From NCBI RefSeq assembly GCF_000002995.4, contig NW_025062475.1, forward strand, positions 14,354,687-14,418,686: a stretch of DNA of 64,000 nucleotides, read 5' to 3'. The stretch comes from Brugia malayi (lineage: Eukaryota; Nematoda; Chromadorea; Rhabditida; Onchocercidae). A model generated the notes under the pieces. That model saw only the letters and a program-made list of their open reading frames with translations. It did not search any database and was not told the DNA's origin. Shown here piece by piece: positions 52,146-64,000 of this stretch. How positions within the stretch are numbered: the first letter of the stretch is position 1; each line of letters starts with the position of its first letter. The position numbers and the translations under genes were made by a program.

Positions 52146-52304
52146 TGCGGAAACGGGAAAAAGCCGCCACCACGGCTAATATGTTGTGATAATTGCAATA
52201 GTAAAACATTGCAACGACAATTGGAACAGGTGCTTTTACAACAATTTAAAATCATTGATAATATTTGTTCGAGTTGCAAACAATTTTGCTATGAATGCAA
52301 AAAT
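52146..52304 (+). pseudogene. Orphan cysteine-rich exon-like segment (53 codons, no in-frame start)
   Basis: Open frame with GC content and codon diversity well above its surroundings, reading GKKPPPRLICCDNCNSK, then a Gln/Leu-rich helix-like segment, then CSSCKQFCYECKN, with a GTAAAT donor after AAT. Seven Cys sit in CxxC-type spacing after CC (CCDNC ... CSSC ... CYEC), suggesting a zinc-binding fold. A TAA lies directly upstream in frame and no acceptor is near. The ATG at 52145 is one frame off: removing one A from the A5 run at 52158-52162 would join it (MRKREKPPP). It is either a first exon with an indel or assembly error, or a gene remnant. I do not recognise the family. Confidence 0.4.
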
Positions 52305-53227
52305 GTAAATTATCAAATAAATATTATTTGATTTGATTTGATAGTTTAGCATGCATTTGCATGCAGGAAAAGAGAAATGCATGCAATTGTTGATTTAATA
52401 ACTAATTAAATTATTCATTTATTTATCAAAAAATTTATTTCAACTATTTCATTAAAATTTTCTACAAATATTTTGCCAGCAATTTTTATATAATTTTTTT
52501 TTTTTTTTAAATTATTTATTTATTTTATAAGATATTTTATTATTTCTAATATTGGATGTAACTGAATTATTCATTTATTTATTAAAATTAATTTCATCTA
52601 TTTCATTTGAAATTTTATATAATATTTTATTTTTTGTACAGTTTTTTTTTTAAATAATTTATTTATTTATATGATATTTTATTGTTTGTAATATTGGATG
52701 AAATAGTTCATTAAATGATTAAAGATTAACTGGGTGTCACATAATTTGTCAACGATATTAGTTTATTTGAAATTATTTCATTTAATAGAATTATGAAAAA
52801 AAAAAAGAATAATTTTTGTTTTTTTTTTTTTCAATTCCATAAATTGTGATAAGCTTTTAAAATTTTTAATTTGTTAGTTTTTTTAATGAAAAATAAATGC
52901 AATTTAAATTGTAATTTCTTTTGTTTTTTTTTCTTTGAGTTATTTCAATGAAAAATTGAAATTTTTGAAAGTTTTTCGAAATAAAATAACTAATAAATAG
53001 GTAAAAATTTTATTTCTCTTTGTTTATCATAATTATTTTTTTAATAATTAATCATAAAATAATTAAAAAATCAAACACTGAAATTAGAAAAATTAGCATT
53101 TTAATAATAGCATTATCATTATACTGGAATGGATTAACTTTTTATTACTAATTAAGTATATTAACGATTTTCCAAGAAAAAAAATTATTTTATTTTATTT
53201 AATTTAAAAGATAATTATTTAACAATG

Positions 53228-53312
53228 AAAGTGCAATACGTTTAATGAAACGTCTAATGAAACGTTTAATGAAACGTCTAACGAAACGTCTAATAAAACG
53301 TCAATCACTACG
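53228..53312. repeat. 12-bp tandem repeat, about six units
   Basis: Unit CGTYTAATGAAA with CGTCTAACG/ATA variants. Because 12 is a multiple of 3 it stays open on both strands (plus reads repeated LMKR). No acceptor in phase was found upstream, so I leave it as a repeat. Confidence 0.75.
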
Positions 53313-56300
53313 TAAATGTTACCTAGAAAAAAGGTATTTTTTTTTCCTTTTTCCTTATTTTTTTTTTTAAATTCATTAATTTTAGTGTCAAATTTTAACA
53401 GAAATCTCAAAAAAAAGAAGAAATGAAAAAATATTTCTGATTGAAATTGAAAAAAAAAAAAAAACACAAAAAAGTTTTAAAGACGGAAATTATAAATTAA
53501 TGAAATAAATAATTAATAATCTGAAGTATACATTGTTTGCATTTCACTTGCATTTGCATTAAGTAAGCATAAAATTATTTTCAAATATAAAAATTTTTGT
53601 TTCATTAAATCATTGAAAATATTTGTTTAAATTTTTTTTTTTATTCTTAAAAAAAAAAAGAAAAATGTAATTTTTAAACGAATGAATGTACACATAAACA
53701 ATTTTTTTTTTTTTTCTTATTCTTATCATTTTGGGAAAAAATTTTCCTTTTTATTTTCTTAAATTTATTGTCTTTTCTTTTCCTATAACTTTCGATTTTA
53801 ATGTGTGAAATTTGAATTTGAAATATTATAATTTTTTGCCTAAAACTAATGATTATTGATTTTAAATTTTTACAAATAACATAGATAAGAGTAAGTGTAA
53901 GTTAAAATAAACAAATAGTATAACATATACAATTATTACAAAAAATGCATGAAATTCAAATTAGTGAATTTAAAATTCAAATTTCAGTTTTAAATTATCA
54001 AACAATAAAGATAAGAGATCTTAATTAAATAAAAGTAAATCATTTCATTCTAAATAAATAATTAATTAACAGCTATAAAATCTGATAAAGAATAATATTA
54101 TGAGAGTAGTAAATGATTAAAAATAAGAAAGAAACAAACAAACAAACAATAATGAAAGAATTTTAATTATTTCAATTTTTACTTATTTACTGAATTCAAT
54201 TAACAATAAAATGTTATGCATTTTAAAATTCACTAAATGAAATGAACATTGTTTAAATTTCCATTTCAAAATGCATTTTAATTTTAGAAGAGTTTAAGAA
54301 GAAAAAAAAAAATACCAAAATGGTATGCAACAATTAACATTTAAAAAAAAAAATGTAAAATTTAAATTCTATTTGAAATATTACTACTGGCAATGTGTCA
54401 ATTAATTAACTATTTGAGTTTTTTTTTTTTTTTTTTTTTTTTTAGGGCAAATAATTGATAATAGTTTTTCAATTTAAAACTAAAATTACAATATTAGGTT
54501 ACAATCGTTTTTTTTCCCTCTCTCTCTCTCTCTCTCTCCCTCCCTCTCTCTCGCTCTCTCTCTTTTTCTGTATAAAAATGAAGAATTATATTTGGAAATT
54601 TAAAACTTATTTTTTAAATTGCAAAATATTTAATCATTTTTTTCTAAAGTTACATTTGAAAAATTATTTTTCAAATTTCATAAATTATTAATTTCAAATG
54701 TATGCACAACAACTATGATGACAATTGGGAATGGAAATAAATATATATTACTAAATTTGTTGCACAAATTTCATTTGTTTATTTGTTTATTTTACCTGTC
54801 AATATGTAAACAATAATACTTATTGATGAATACAATGAATGAATTAGAATGTATTTCAATAAATTGTAAATTCAAGAATGAAATTTGAAGTGATATTAAA
54901 TAAGCAAATGAAAGTAAAGCAAAATGGAATAGAATAGAATGAATTTCAATTAAATTAATTATTTCACCGATAAATTTCCATCAATAGTTCTAATTTAAAG
55001 TTAAAATTTTCAAAAGGATGATATCATGTATTTTAGCAACAATTTTACATAAATAAGAATTAATTAAACTTTAAATTATTAAATATATTTTTGCTCTTAT
55101 TTCATTTTTTAATTAATCAATTCAAAATGTAAATTAATTTTACAAAAAAATAAATTTAATAGCAAAAATAATTAGTTTAATTTTAGGATGAAAAATGCAT
55201 AAAATTAAATATGCTAGAAAGAAAATGAATTTTAAATGTTTTAAATTAATTTATTTCTTAAAAACTAAAAAAAAAGTTACTTTAAATAAAGCAGAATAGA
55301 TTAAGTAATTAGTTAAATCTAATAAATGAAATAAATTAATTTAGAAAATAAATATAAATCGATCGTTATTAATCGATCATATTTGGTTCTCAAACATTAA
55401 TTTTTGTATATTAATTAGCAATTAATAATTTTAAATAAAAAATTTTAAATAAGAAAAAATAATAATAAAAACTATTAATTCTTTTTTTTTTCGTTGTCGC
55501 AATGAAAAATTTTTTTTATACAAAAAAAAATTTTTTTATTACAAAAAAATTTTTTGGCACAATGCAAAATGATAATGTTATTGACAAAAAGAAGAAAAAA
55601 CTGGCTGCCAACTAATATAAATTTCAAAAAGTAAATTTTGCAATTTAAATTTTAAAATTTTTTTGTTAAAATTTACTCACAGAAATTTATGTTAAAAGGA
55701 AAAAAAAATGGAATTTAAAAATATACAATGCAAATTGTTGTGATTTTTAAAATAAATAAATTAATAAAGTAAATTAGTAATATATTAATGCAAATCTAAA
55801 ATTTGATTAAGTTCTTTTGAGTTATAATTTATATGAAATGATGTAAATGTGTTTTTATTTTTTTTTATTTATTAAATTTATAATTTTTATTTATTGAATT
55901 TACTTGTTGGTTATATATTTTTTATGAATTACTACCAATTGAAACATTAACTTACTGTAAATAATTGTTAATAATGCAATTATTTTTTGCTAATTTTTGA
56001 ACTTAAACTTTTCATAGACTAAATTTAAATTGTAAAAGAATGAATTTGAGTGGAAAACATTTGGTTAATTTTACAGTTTTATATAATAAATAAAAACTAA
56101 ATTTTAAATATAAAATTAAAAAATGAAATAAATGAAAAAAAAAAATGGAAATTACTTTTTGTTACAAAATCATTTTAGATTTCAAAAAAAAATCACATTG
56201 AAAATGAAAAATAATTGTAAAATTTTATATTGTTTTAACAAAAAATACGATAATGTAAAATAAATTAATTAATTCAATTTTATAAATTATAATTTTTTAC

Positions 56301-57824
56301 ATTTCAATTATATTTTACAATTCAATTTTATAAATTATAATTAATAAGTCAAATATTTTGAATTGAAACTAAAAAAATTTTACAACATCAAACAAATTAT
56401 TATTGATACCAATTAGTAAAAGAAAAGGAAAAAAAAAATTAACTGTTTAAAATTAAATATCTAACATAATTCTAAATGATTAACAAATTTTATTTTAATC
56501 AACAAAAGTAATTTATAAATGTTTTCTTAATGTAAACCTAAAATAATATTATAATTAGCAATGTAAAACATTTAAATTAAAATTTAAAACAACGCTGTAA
56601 TTAATTAATTAATTAATTAGTTAAACATTTAAAAAAAAAAACTTTTGTTTTAACCTAAAATAATTTTTTGAATTAATTGCAGTCAAATATTTTGAATTAA
56701 ACTTAAAATTAACAATGATTCATTTCCTATTAATTTCTCTATTTCTATTCATTTCCTATTAATTTCAATACCGAATTTAAAATGAAAGAGCAAAAATAAA
56801 CATAAATAAATGAAATATTTTAGTGAAATTTACTGTCAGATTACAATCATAATTTTTTCATCGGAAATTTTCAATTTACTGCATCAAATTATTCATATTC
56901 ATACATTACTGAATCATAATTTCCCGAGAAATAATAATAAATGCTATTATGATAAAATTAAATTTCATGATGAATCATTTATTTCAAATCAAAATTTTTA
57001 AAATGATAACAGAAATAAAAACAAAAAAAAAAAATAAAAGTTTTTTTTTTTTTTTAAACTAGAAATAATTTTATAAAATGTTAAGAAATAAAGAATTAAA
57101 TTAAATTAAATTAAATTAAATTGAATAGTTAATAATGAAAATTTATAGTAGAAAGAAAAGAATTAAAAATAAAAAAAAAAACTGATATGATTGAATATGA
57201 TTAGTGTCAAATTTTCATTAAAATTTATTACAAATGAAAATTAAATATAGTCGAAAAAATAAGAAATTAATTAAAAAAATGAAATCAATTTTCTGAAATA
57301 TTTATTTTAATTCAATTTTTCTTGTATTATTTCAAAAAAAAAAAAGGAAAAATTTGACAATTTAAAAAAAAAAAAGAATTTAATTCTTTCTATAATATAT
57401 AATTTTTGAAATTATAACATTCAATTTTTTCTCTTTTTTTTTGCATATAGAATTAATACAATTGTAGAATTTTTGTTATTTTGCAAATATTTTTTGATTT
57501 AAAAAAAGTTCAAATCACAATGAAAAAAAATAGAAAAAAAAAAGGAAATCTTTTTCAAATTCACACAATAAATTATTGTATTCGATAGCAAAGAATGGTT
57601 TGCCTTCATTGTTAAACTATTATTATGCAAATTTTAGATACATCTAAGCAAATTTTTAATTGCTGATAATTGTGACACTTATTTTTTGATAGTGACATTT
57701 CAATCGGGCAATTACCTTTTTCACTATCCTTTCATCTCGTAACACACCCAACACTCTTCTCACTTCCGCTTTGCAGCAGATGGAATAATGTCAATCATTA
57801 TTTTTTGATGACAATGATTAATTG

Positions 57825-58048
57825 CAATAATAATAATAATAATAAAATAATAATAAATAATAATAAATAATAAAAATAAAAATAATAATAAATAATAACA
57901 ACAATAATAAATAATACTAACAATAATAATAGCAAAAATAATAATGAACAGTGGTAATAATAATTAATAATAATAAAAAATAATAATAATAATAATAAAT
58001 AACAATAATAATAGTAAATAATAATAAATAATGAAACAATAATAAATA

Positions 58049-58089
<41 letters not shown>

Positions 58090-58325
58090 CAATAACAATA
58101 ATAATAGTAAATAATAATAAATAATGACAACAATAATAAATAATAATAATATAATAATAATAATAAATAATAACAATAAATAATAGTAAATAATAATAAA
58201 TAGTAATAGCAATAATAATTAATAATAATAATAATAAATAACAATAATAATAATTAATAATTATTAATAATGATAATAACAATAATAATAATTAATAATT
58301 ATTAATAAATGATAATAACAATAAT
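57825..58325. repeat. Imperfect (AAT)n array, about 500 bp
   Basis: ATA/AAT triplets with AAC, AGT and 4-base interruptions. The minus-strand frames of mostly Leu/Tyr/Ile are simple-sequence artefacts. Confidence 0.9.
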
Positions 58326-59187
58326 AAACTAGTGAATTATACTACAGTACGGTATAAATTATTATAAAATGAACAGGTATGATCTTTCATTTTGCCAAAT
58401 GGTAAATGAAAGAATATATGAGCAATGCGATGTGAAATTAGCATAGTTTTATTAGCTGTAAATATTTGCAAAACTTTTCTCATCTTCGATTTTCATTATC
58501 AAAGCTAGCAACAAAGATAAATAAGGTAATAAGGTAATAAGTAAATAAGCCAATTGTCAATAATTATAAATTGACTATAATAAATGTCCAGATAACCTTT
58601 GACCGATGAAAATAGTGCAAAATTTTGTTAAGGAATTTATAAAATGGAAGAATGAAAGAAAGTACAAACAAATAATATGTATCATTAAGTTTCAATGATA
58701 ATTTTAGAAAAGAATAAAATTAACAAATTCTATCTTTAATACAAAATTTTTGCTTTTCTAAAATAATTTGAAAAAAAAAAAGGATAATCTCATTATTGTT
58801 TACGTTGTAAAGTTTTTTTTTTTTTTATAATATGACTAATTAATCATTTAAATTAATAAAACTTTATTTTATCAAACGAAAAGAAAAAGAAAAATAATTC
58901 AATAAATTTTAAACTGAAAAATTTTCGCCAATTCTTTTCTTTTTTTCTTTTTTTTTTCTTTTGCATCACAAAAAATTTTAAATAATTAAAATAGAAAAAT
59001 AAATGAATGAATGATTTAAAAGATGACAATAAGCATAATGAAAGACGTATTATTTCAATGACAACCATTTCATATTTATCATCATTTTACGATTTTGTTT
59101 ATGAAAAGTCAATTTTAAAGGAAATTAAATACTGCGAACAGACAGAGTGAAAACAGAGGGAAAAAGGGAAAAGAGAGAGAAAATGAA

Positions 59188-59256
59188 GAGGAAAGAAAGA
59201 AAGAAAGAAAGAAAGAAAGGAGGGAAGGAAGGAAGGAAGGAAGGAAGGAAGGAAGG
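59188..59256. repeat. (GAAA)n followed by (GGAA)n
   Basis: A purine-only tract switching from GAAA to GGAA units. Confidence 0.85.
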
Positions 59257-60175
59257 CGGAATAAAACCACAAAGAATTAAAATAAATTGTTAGAGTGTAA
59301 GTACTTTGAAAAGAAAATTCACATTTCAACATATGTATGAGAGAATGGCAGTTGAAATGTCCCCAATATGTGACAGCAATATAGCATTGCTAATCAAGAC
59401 TTGTCGAGAGTGCGCAATTTGCATGATGATCATAGCATTTGTACTTGTACCACATAATGCATATTTCAACTATTTTATTAATCTTTCATGCAATTATCCA
59501 TGCTAATTCATGTAAGCTATTTATGCGCAAATATCAGTAATTGTTTATGATTAATTCATATAAGTAAACTGATATGATATGATATGATATGATATGTGAT
59601 ATATTATTGATTAAATTATAAAATACTTTGATAATATCAATTATAATTATAGTATTATTAATTTATATTAATTAAAAGTAGAAATAAAATAAATTGAAAA
59701 AAAAAAAAGCAAAAGAATGATTTGAAATTTTAGATAAATAAATGATTTAAATTTAGAAAAATAATTTTGCAACAGGCTAATATATAATCACACGCATAAT
59801 AAATAATTTAGAAACATATGGTAAAGTAGCTTTATTTTGTAGTTGTAAATTATTTATATTGCTGTTAGCATTTAGCAGGAAATAATTTGAATAGATTAGT
59901 TAAAGATAAAATAGAGAGAGAGAGAGAGGGAGAGGGAGAGAGAGAGAGAGGGAGAGAGAGAAAAGATTGGAACAAATATCATGATTGATTTAAGGATTGA
60001 TCTATATTTTGAGCGGAAAGATGTATGTTTGTAAAAGGCCATACCGATTACAATCTCAACATCCGTTATTCAATCCGGTAGTCTATTTACCTAAAAGTAA
60101 AATCCTTATTATTTTCCATTCTTCTTTATTTCTATTATTGTTTGTATAACAATAGCAATAAACAATAAACATTAA

Positions 60176-60550
60176 ACAGTATATCGCTATTTCTGATCAA
60201 ATTCATTCTAATTTGATTCAAATTTATTTAAATATTTTAGAATATAACAAACAATAAATAGTAACAATATAATGTTATTTCTGATTCATATTTACTCTAA
60301 TTTTGATTCAAATTTAAGTATTTCAAACTACAACAAACAATATATCGTTATTTCTGACTAAATTTACTCTAATTTTGATTCAAATTTAAGTATTTCAAAC
60401 TACAACAAACAATATATCGTTATTTCTGACTAAATTTACTCTAATTTTGATTCAAATTTAAGTATTTCAAACCACAACAAATAATATATCGTTATTTCTG
60501 ATTCATATTTGCTCTAATTTTGATTCAAATTTAGACATTTCAAATATAAT
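60176..60550. repeat. 72-bp tandem repeat, about five copies
   Basis: Copies aligned on TATATCGTTATTTCTGA (at about 60341, 60413 and 60485, exactly 72 apart) with two more diverged copies to the left (about 60181 and 60269). Each also contains TCTAATTTTGATTCAAATTT and AAGTATTTCAAAC. Confidence 0.85.
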
Positions 60551-61073
60551 ACAAATGAAAATGTTATTTACACATGAAACATACAATTGAATAAATCAGT
60601 GAATGATATAAATAAAAGATAACAAAATGATACATTTAGTGAATTGAACAGAAAAAGTGGAAAAAAAAAAGCGAAAGAATTTTATTATTTCAAATAAACA
60701 TTTTCCATATACAAATATAAAATATTTAATACTTTAATGATTAATTAAATTTCTTAAACATTTTGTAATATTTTATAATTATAATAAAATTTAAAAGTTT
60801 AAAAGCTAAAATTTACTCAAATTTTAAAAGAGCATTAAAATATTTGTCGAGAAGAATAAATGAATTTTCATACGAAAATGATAGCTATTTTAATGAAGCG
60901 GAAATAATCCATCCTCTATTGGTACAAAGTTGAGAATTAAAGATTGTATGTATTACTAATGACTGTGCGACATTTTCGCCTATGATTCATTCATTCATTT
61001 TATAAGTAAGTATTTCTCAAGCTATTAGCAGTACATCTGTTATTATTATTATTACATTAATGATGTAAGTAAT

Positions 61074-61115
61074 CATTTCTGCATGCATAATCAATCCATT
61101 ATGCATGCAGAAATG
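61074..61115. repeat. Perfect 18-bp hairpin with 6-nt loop
   Basis: CATTTCTGCATGCATAAT at 61074-61091 is perfectly inverted at 61098-61115 around the loop CAATCC. Confidence 0.92.
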
Positions 61116-64000
61116 CAAGAAATGCAATCTGAGTGATTGTAGCAATATTATATATTCATTTATTATAAAAGAAAGAAAAAAAGCGATTAAATTTTAGCTA
61201 GAAATTAAAGAAATTAAATTAAAACATATGGTAAAAACAGTATGTCTAAATATATTTTTCGTTTGCTAAATTTAACAAAAATAATTTTAAATAATATTAA
61301 TAATTCAATTTTACTAAAATCATTCTAAATTGTCCACCAATTAATCACTAATCATTTTTATCATCCAATATAATTATTTAAATTTTTTTTAAAAACAAAA
61401 AAATAAAACAAAAAAAGGAAAAAGATTTATCTAAAGTCAGCAAATTTTTTTCTTTTCATTCTCTTTCTTTTTTTTTTTTTTAAAAAAAAGCAGAAGTATA
61501 TTGGAAAAAAATTGAATGAAACAAAATTTTTAAATTTATAATAATTTTATTTAATAAATTTAATTTTATAATTCATTATTTTCAGTATAAAAGTAATTTT
61601 ACAAAAGAAAAAAGAAAAAAATATATAATTATACATTATTAATTATTTCCTCTTTTCTAAAAGTATAAATTTTCTAAAATAAAAAAAAAAAAAATGTCCT
61701 TACATTGTTATTTCTTATAAATTAATTATATTCAATTATTCTTAGAATAAAATTATCCAATTTTTATTCAATTTTCTCTCTTTTTTTCTTTATTGGATAA
61801 TAATACAAAGACGAAAGATACTTAAAAGAGAAAAAAGAATTTTTTTTTAAATTATAGAAATGGAAAGAAAAGGAAAGAAAAAAAAGATAAAAAAGATTTT
61901 ATCATTGGATGCGATGTAGTAATTTCTGATCAAATTAAAATCACTTCTTTCTTCCTATTTCCGGTTACCGGAATCATTATTTATAATATTTTGCATGAAA
62001 GAAAAAACGGAAAGAAAGAGAGAGAAAGGGAGAGAGAGAGAGAGAGAAAGGATGAAAGAGAAAAAAAAAGAGACGAAATTTTAGAAAATTATATTATCAT
62101 ATTCAATGATTCATTTTTTTTTTTGCGAAAAAAAAGAAAAAAAAAAGTTTAAAGTTTGACAATTTCATTCAAAAAAGACAAAATCAAAAAATATTTTTCT
62201 TCAAAATTTTGAAATAAAAAATTAAAAAATGAGAAAAAAGAAAAAACATTATTGTATTATTATTATTATTATGCTTAATTTAATTATTATATTTCATTCA
62301 AATACTATATTTATTTCAATTAAATTAACCAATTTTACAGTTCAAATATTTTATTTGATAAAATCCTTTTTTTTCTTTTTTTTTTTTTTTAAAAAAAAAT
62401 TCGAAAATTTGATAATTTCTATTGAGAAAAGTTAGATGAATTTTTTGAAAGTTTTAATATATAAAATTATACAAATATTATTTGATCGAATTTTACAATT
62501 TCTTTTTTTTAATTTATGTTAATATTAATAAAAAACCATAATTTTTAATTTAATAAAATTATTTTTATTTATGAAAGAATATAAATTGATTGAATAATTT
62601 TATTTTTTCAAAAAAATTTATTCATAAGAATTAACAAATTTATTTTAATAATTTTTAGCATTTTAATAAAATGTAACAATTCCACTTGAAATTAATTGCA
62701 ATAAAATGACAAATTCTCATTTGGAGATGACATATTTGCCAAGCAATTATGATTACTGTTTATTATTGACATTATCATTGATTATTATCAATATATCATT
62801 TATATCTTTCGTATAGCACAATTATTAGTTTGTCCTAAATTTGCACAATTTTCTGACATTTCAAATATGAATGAATTAAAATATGCAATAATTACATCAT
62901 ATTTTATTAATTTTACAATTTAAATTTTCATTAAATAAAATGCATTCGATGAAATAATGTTTACTTGAAAATTAGTCTATTATTTACTATTAATCAATTC
63001 ATTAATTCATTTTAATTTATTAAATTATATTTTTCATAAAGCAAAAAGGTTAGTTAAATAGTAAATGTATGCTTTAAGAAAAAATAAAGAAGAATTAAAA
63101 TTTGCCAATAAAATTAAATGTTTTTTTAGCAGAATAAATTTTTGAATTACAAATTAAAAAAAAAAAAAAAAAAAAAGGAAAAAATTCAAATAAAAATAAA
63201 AGTAGAAGGAAACAATAAAGGTGACAATTTGATGTGTTACTTTATTAACGCAATGTGACACAAATATATGTCACCATTAATGGTGATGATGATGATAATG
63301 ATGATAATTATTGGTGATAATTACAATGATTATCAGCTTTTCTTGAATTTATGATACATTGATATATCACAAATTTTACGAAAAGAAAAAAAAATAAAGG
63401 ATTATTTTAATATTTATTTAATTATTTTAATAATGAAATTAGTGATAAGAAAGAATTATTTATGGTAAAGTATTTAATTCTAAGAAAATTTTAAATTCTT
63501 TCGATAAAATTATTTTTGCAAAAAAATTTCAAAATTCTTTTTCTTCTTTTTTGCTGTAATATTCTATAAATAATTAAAATTAGTAAATATAAATTGAATA
63601 AATAATAATTATTTATTTTTAGATTCATTCCTTTTGCTAAATAATACTTTTGAAAAAAAGAAAAGGAATTATTTGATAAAAGATATTATTGAATATGAAA
63701 ATTAATCATATGTAATTGAAGAAAAGAAAATGTACAATTTTTTATTTTCATTTATTTCATTTAGAATTTTTTTAAACTTTTTTTTTTTTTTAAATAACTG
63801 TTAAATTCTTAACTTTTATTTTTTCAACAAATAAAATAACTGAGCCATTTAAATGAAAGTTTGAAAAGTCCTTAATTATTTTAGTATATCATTAATAGAA
63901 ATGATAACAAAAATATATTAAAATAATTTAAAAAAAAAAATATGCGAATAATTTAGCTAAAATCAAATTCAAAAAAAAAAATGAAATTAATCGCTTGCAA

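Larger units (their letters stand above)
52305..64000. other. AT-rich region without a supported gene
   Basis: Homopolymers, GA/CT tracts (54517-54563, 59915-59965, 62012-62050), an AAT array, a GAAA/GGAA run at 59188-59256, a GATAT run at 59570-59595 and the repeats and hairpin listed separately. Short frames such as 59306-59506 do not show splice sites or domain features. Confidence 0.5.

Noticed and set aside
57798..58282. Leu/Tyr/Ile frames up to 148 codons
   Set aside because: Produced by the AAT triplet array.
59306..59506. 66-codon plus-strand frame with several Cys
   Set aside because: No splice context, no recognised domain, composition close to background.
1..64000. tRNA, rRNA, CRISPR array, transposase or reverse transcriptase genes
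   Set aside because: None seen on either strand; no cloverleaf with a T-loop consensus and no transposase-like frames.

Overview
This window is eukaryotic, very AT-rich DNA. Its small exons, GT..AG introns and acceptors placed only a few bases before start codons (TTTCTAG, TTTCAG) suggest a nematode. The 404-residue calreticulin resembles the filarial RAL-1/CRT family as I remember it, so a filarial (spirurid) nematode of the Onchocerca/Brugia/Loa kind is the best guess. The species call is inference; no search was run. Most genes below were built by hand by joining exons whose splice sites and reading phases agree.

Layout. 1-20 kb is gene-dense: (1) the 5' part of protein phosphatase methylesterase PPME1 (minus, cut by the window edge); (2) a two-exon gene for an 89-residue basic protein (plus, 3435-4090); (3) a PRDM7/9-like SET-domain methyltransferase, probably the set-17 orthologue (minus, 4658-8059), arranged head to head with and apparently overlapping (4) the cytochrome bc1 subunit UQCRQ/QCR8 (plus, 7984-8893); (5) and (6) two tandem calreticulin genes (plus, 12361-14977 and 15929-19527). 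The two calreticulins share all nine-exon boundaries, with five exons identical in length. Each has a TGACGTGG unfolded-protein-response-type element next to a CCAAT box upstream. The first looks like a classical calreticulin ending HEEL. The second is a diverged paralogue with a much longer acidic/lysine tail ending KEEL.

21-24.4 kb holds a six-exon gene (minus) for a 331-residue low-complexity protein with a 25-glutamine tract and a basic KRKR cluster, which I do not recognise. From 24.4 to 46.5 kb I find no gene. This stretch is filled with A/T homopolymers, GA/CT microsatellites, a 22-bp minisatellite of about 21 copies, an 850-bp AAATG pentanucleotide array and several near-perfect hairpins. 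46.5-50.4 kb carries a seven-exon gene (minus) for a secreted, probably GPI-anchored Reeler-DOMON protein. From 50.4 to 64 kb there is one cysteine-rich exon-like block (52146-52304), an AAT-rich array, a 72-bp tandem repeat and an 18-bp perfect hairpin, and nothing else I can call coding.

The most notable items are the calreticulin duplication with its conserved stress elements, the overlapping set-17/UQCRQ pair with a one-base frame break in set-17, the short gene at 3.4 kb, the orphan Cys-rich exon, and several structured hairpins in the gene desert.
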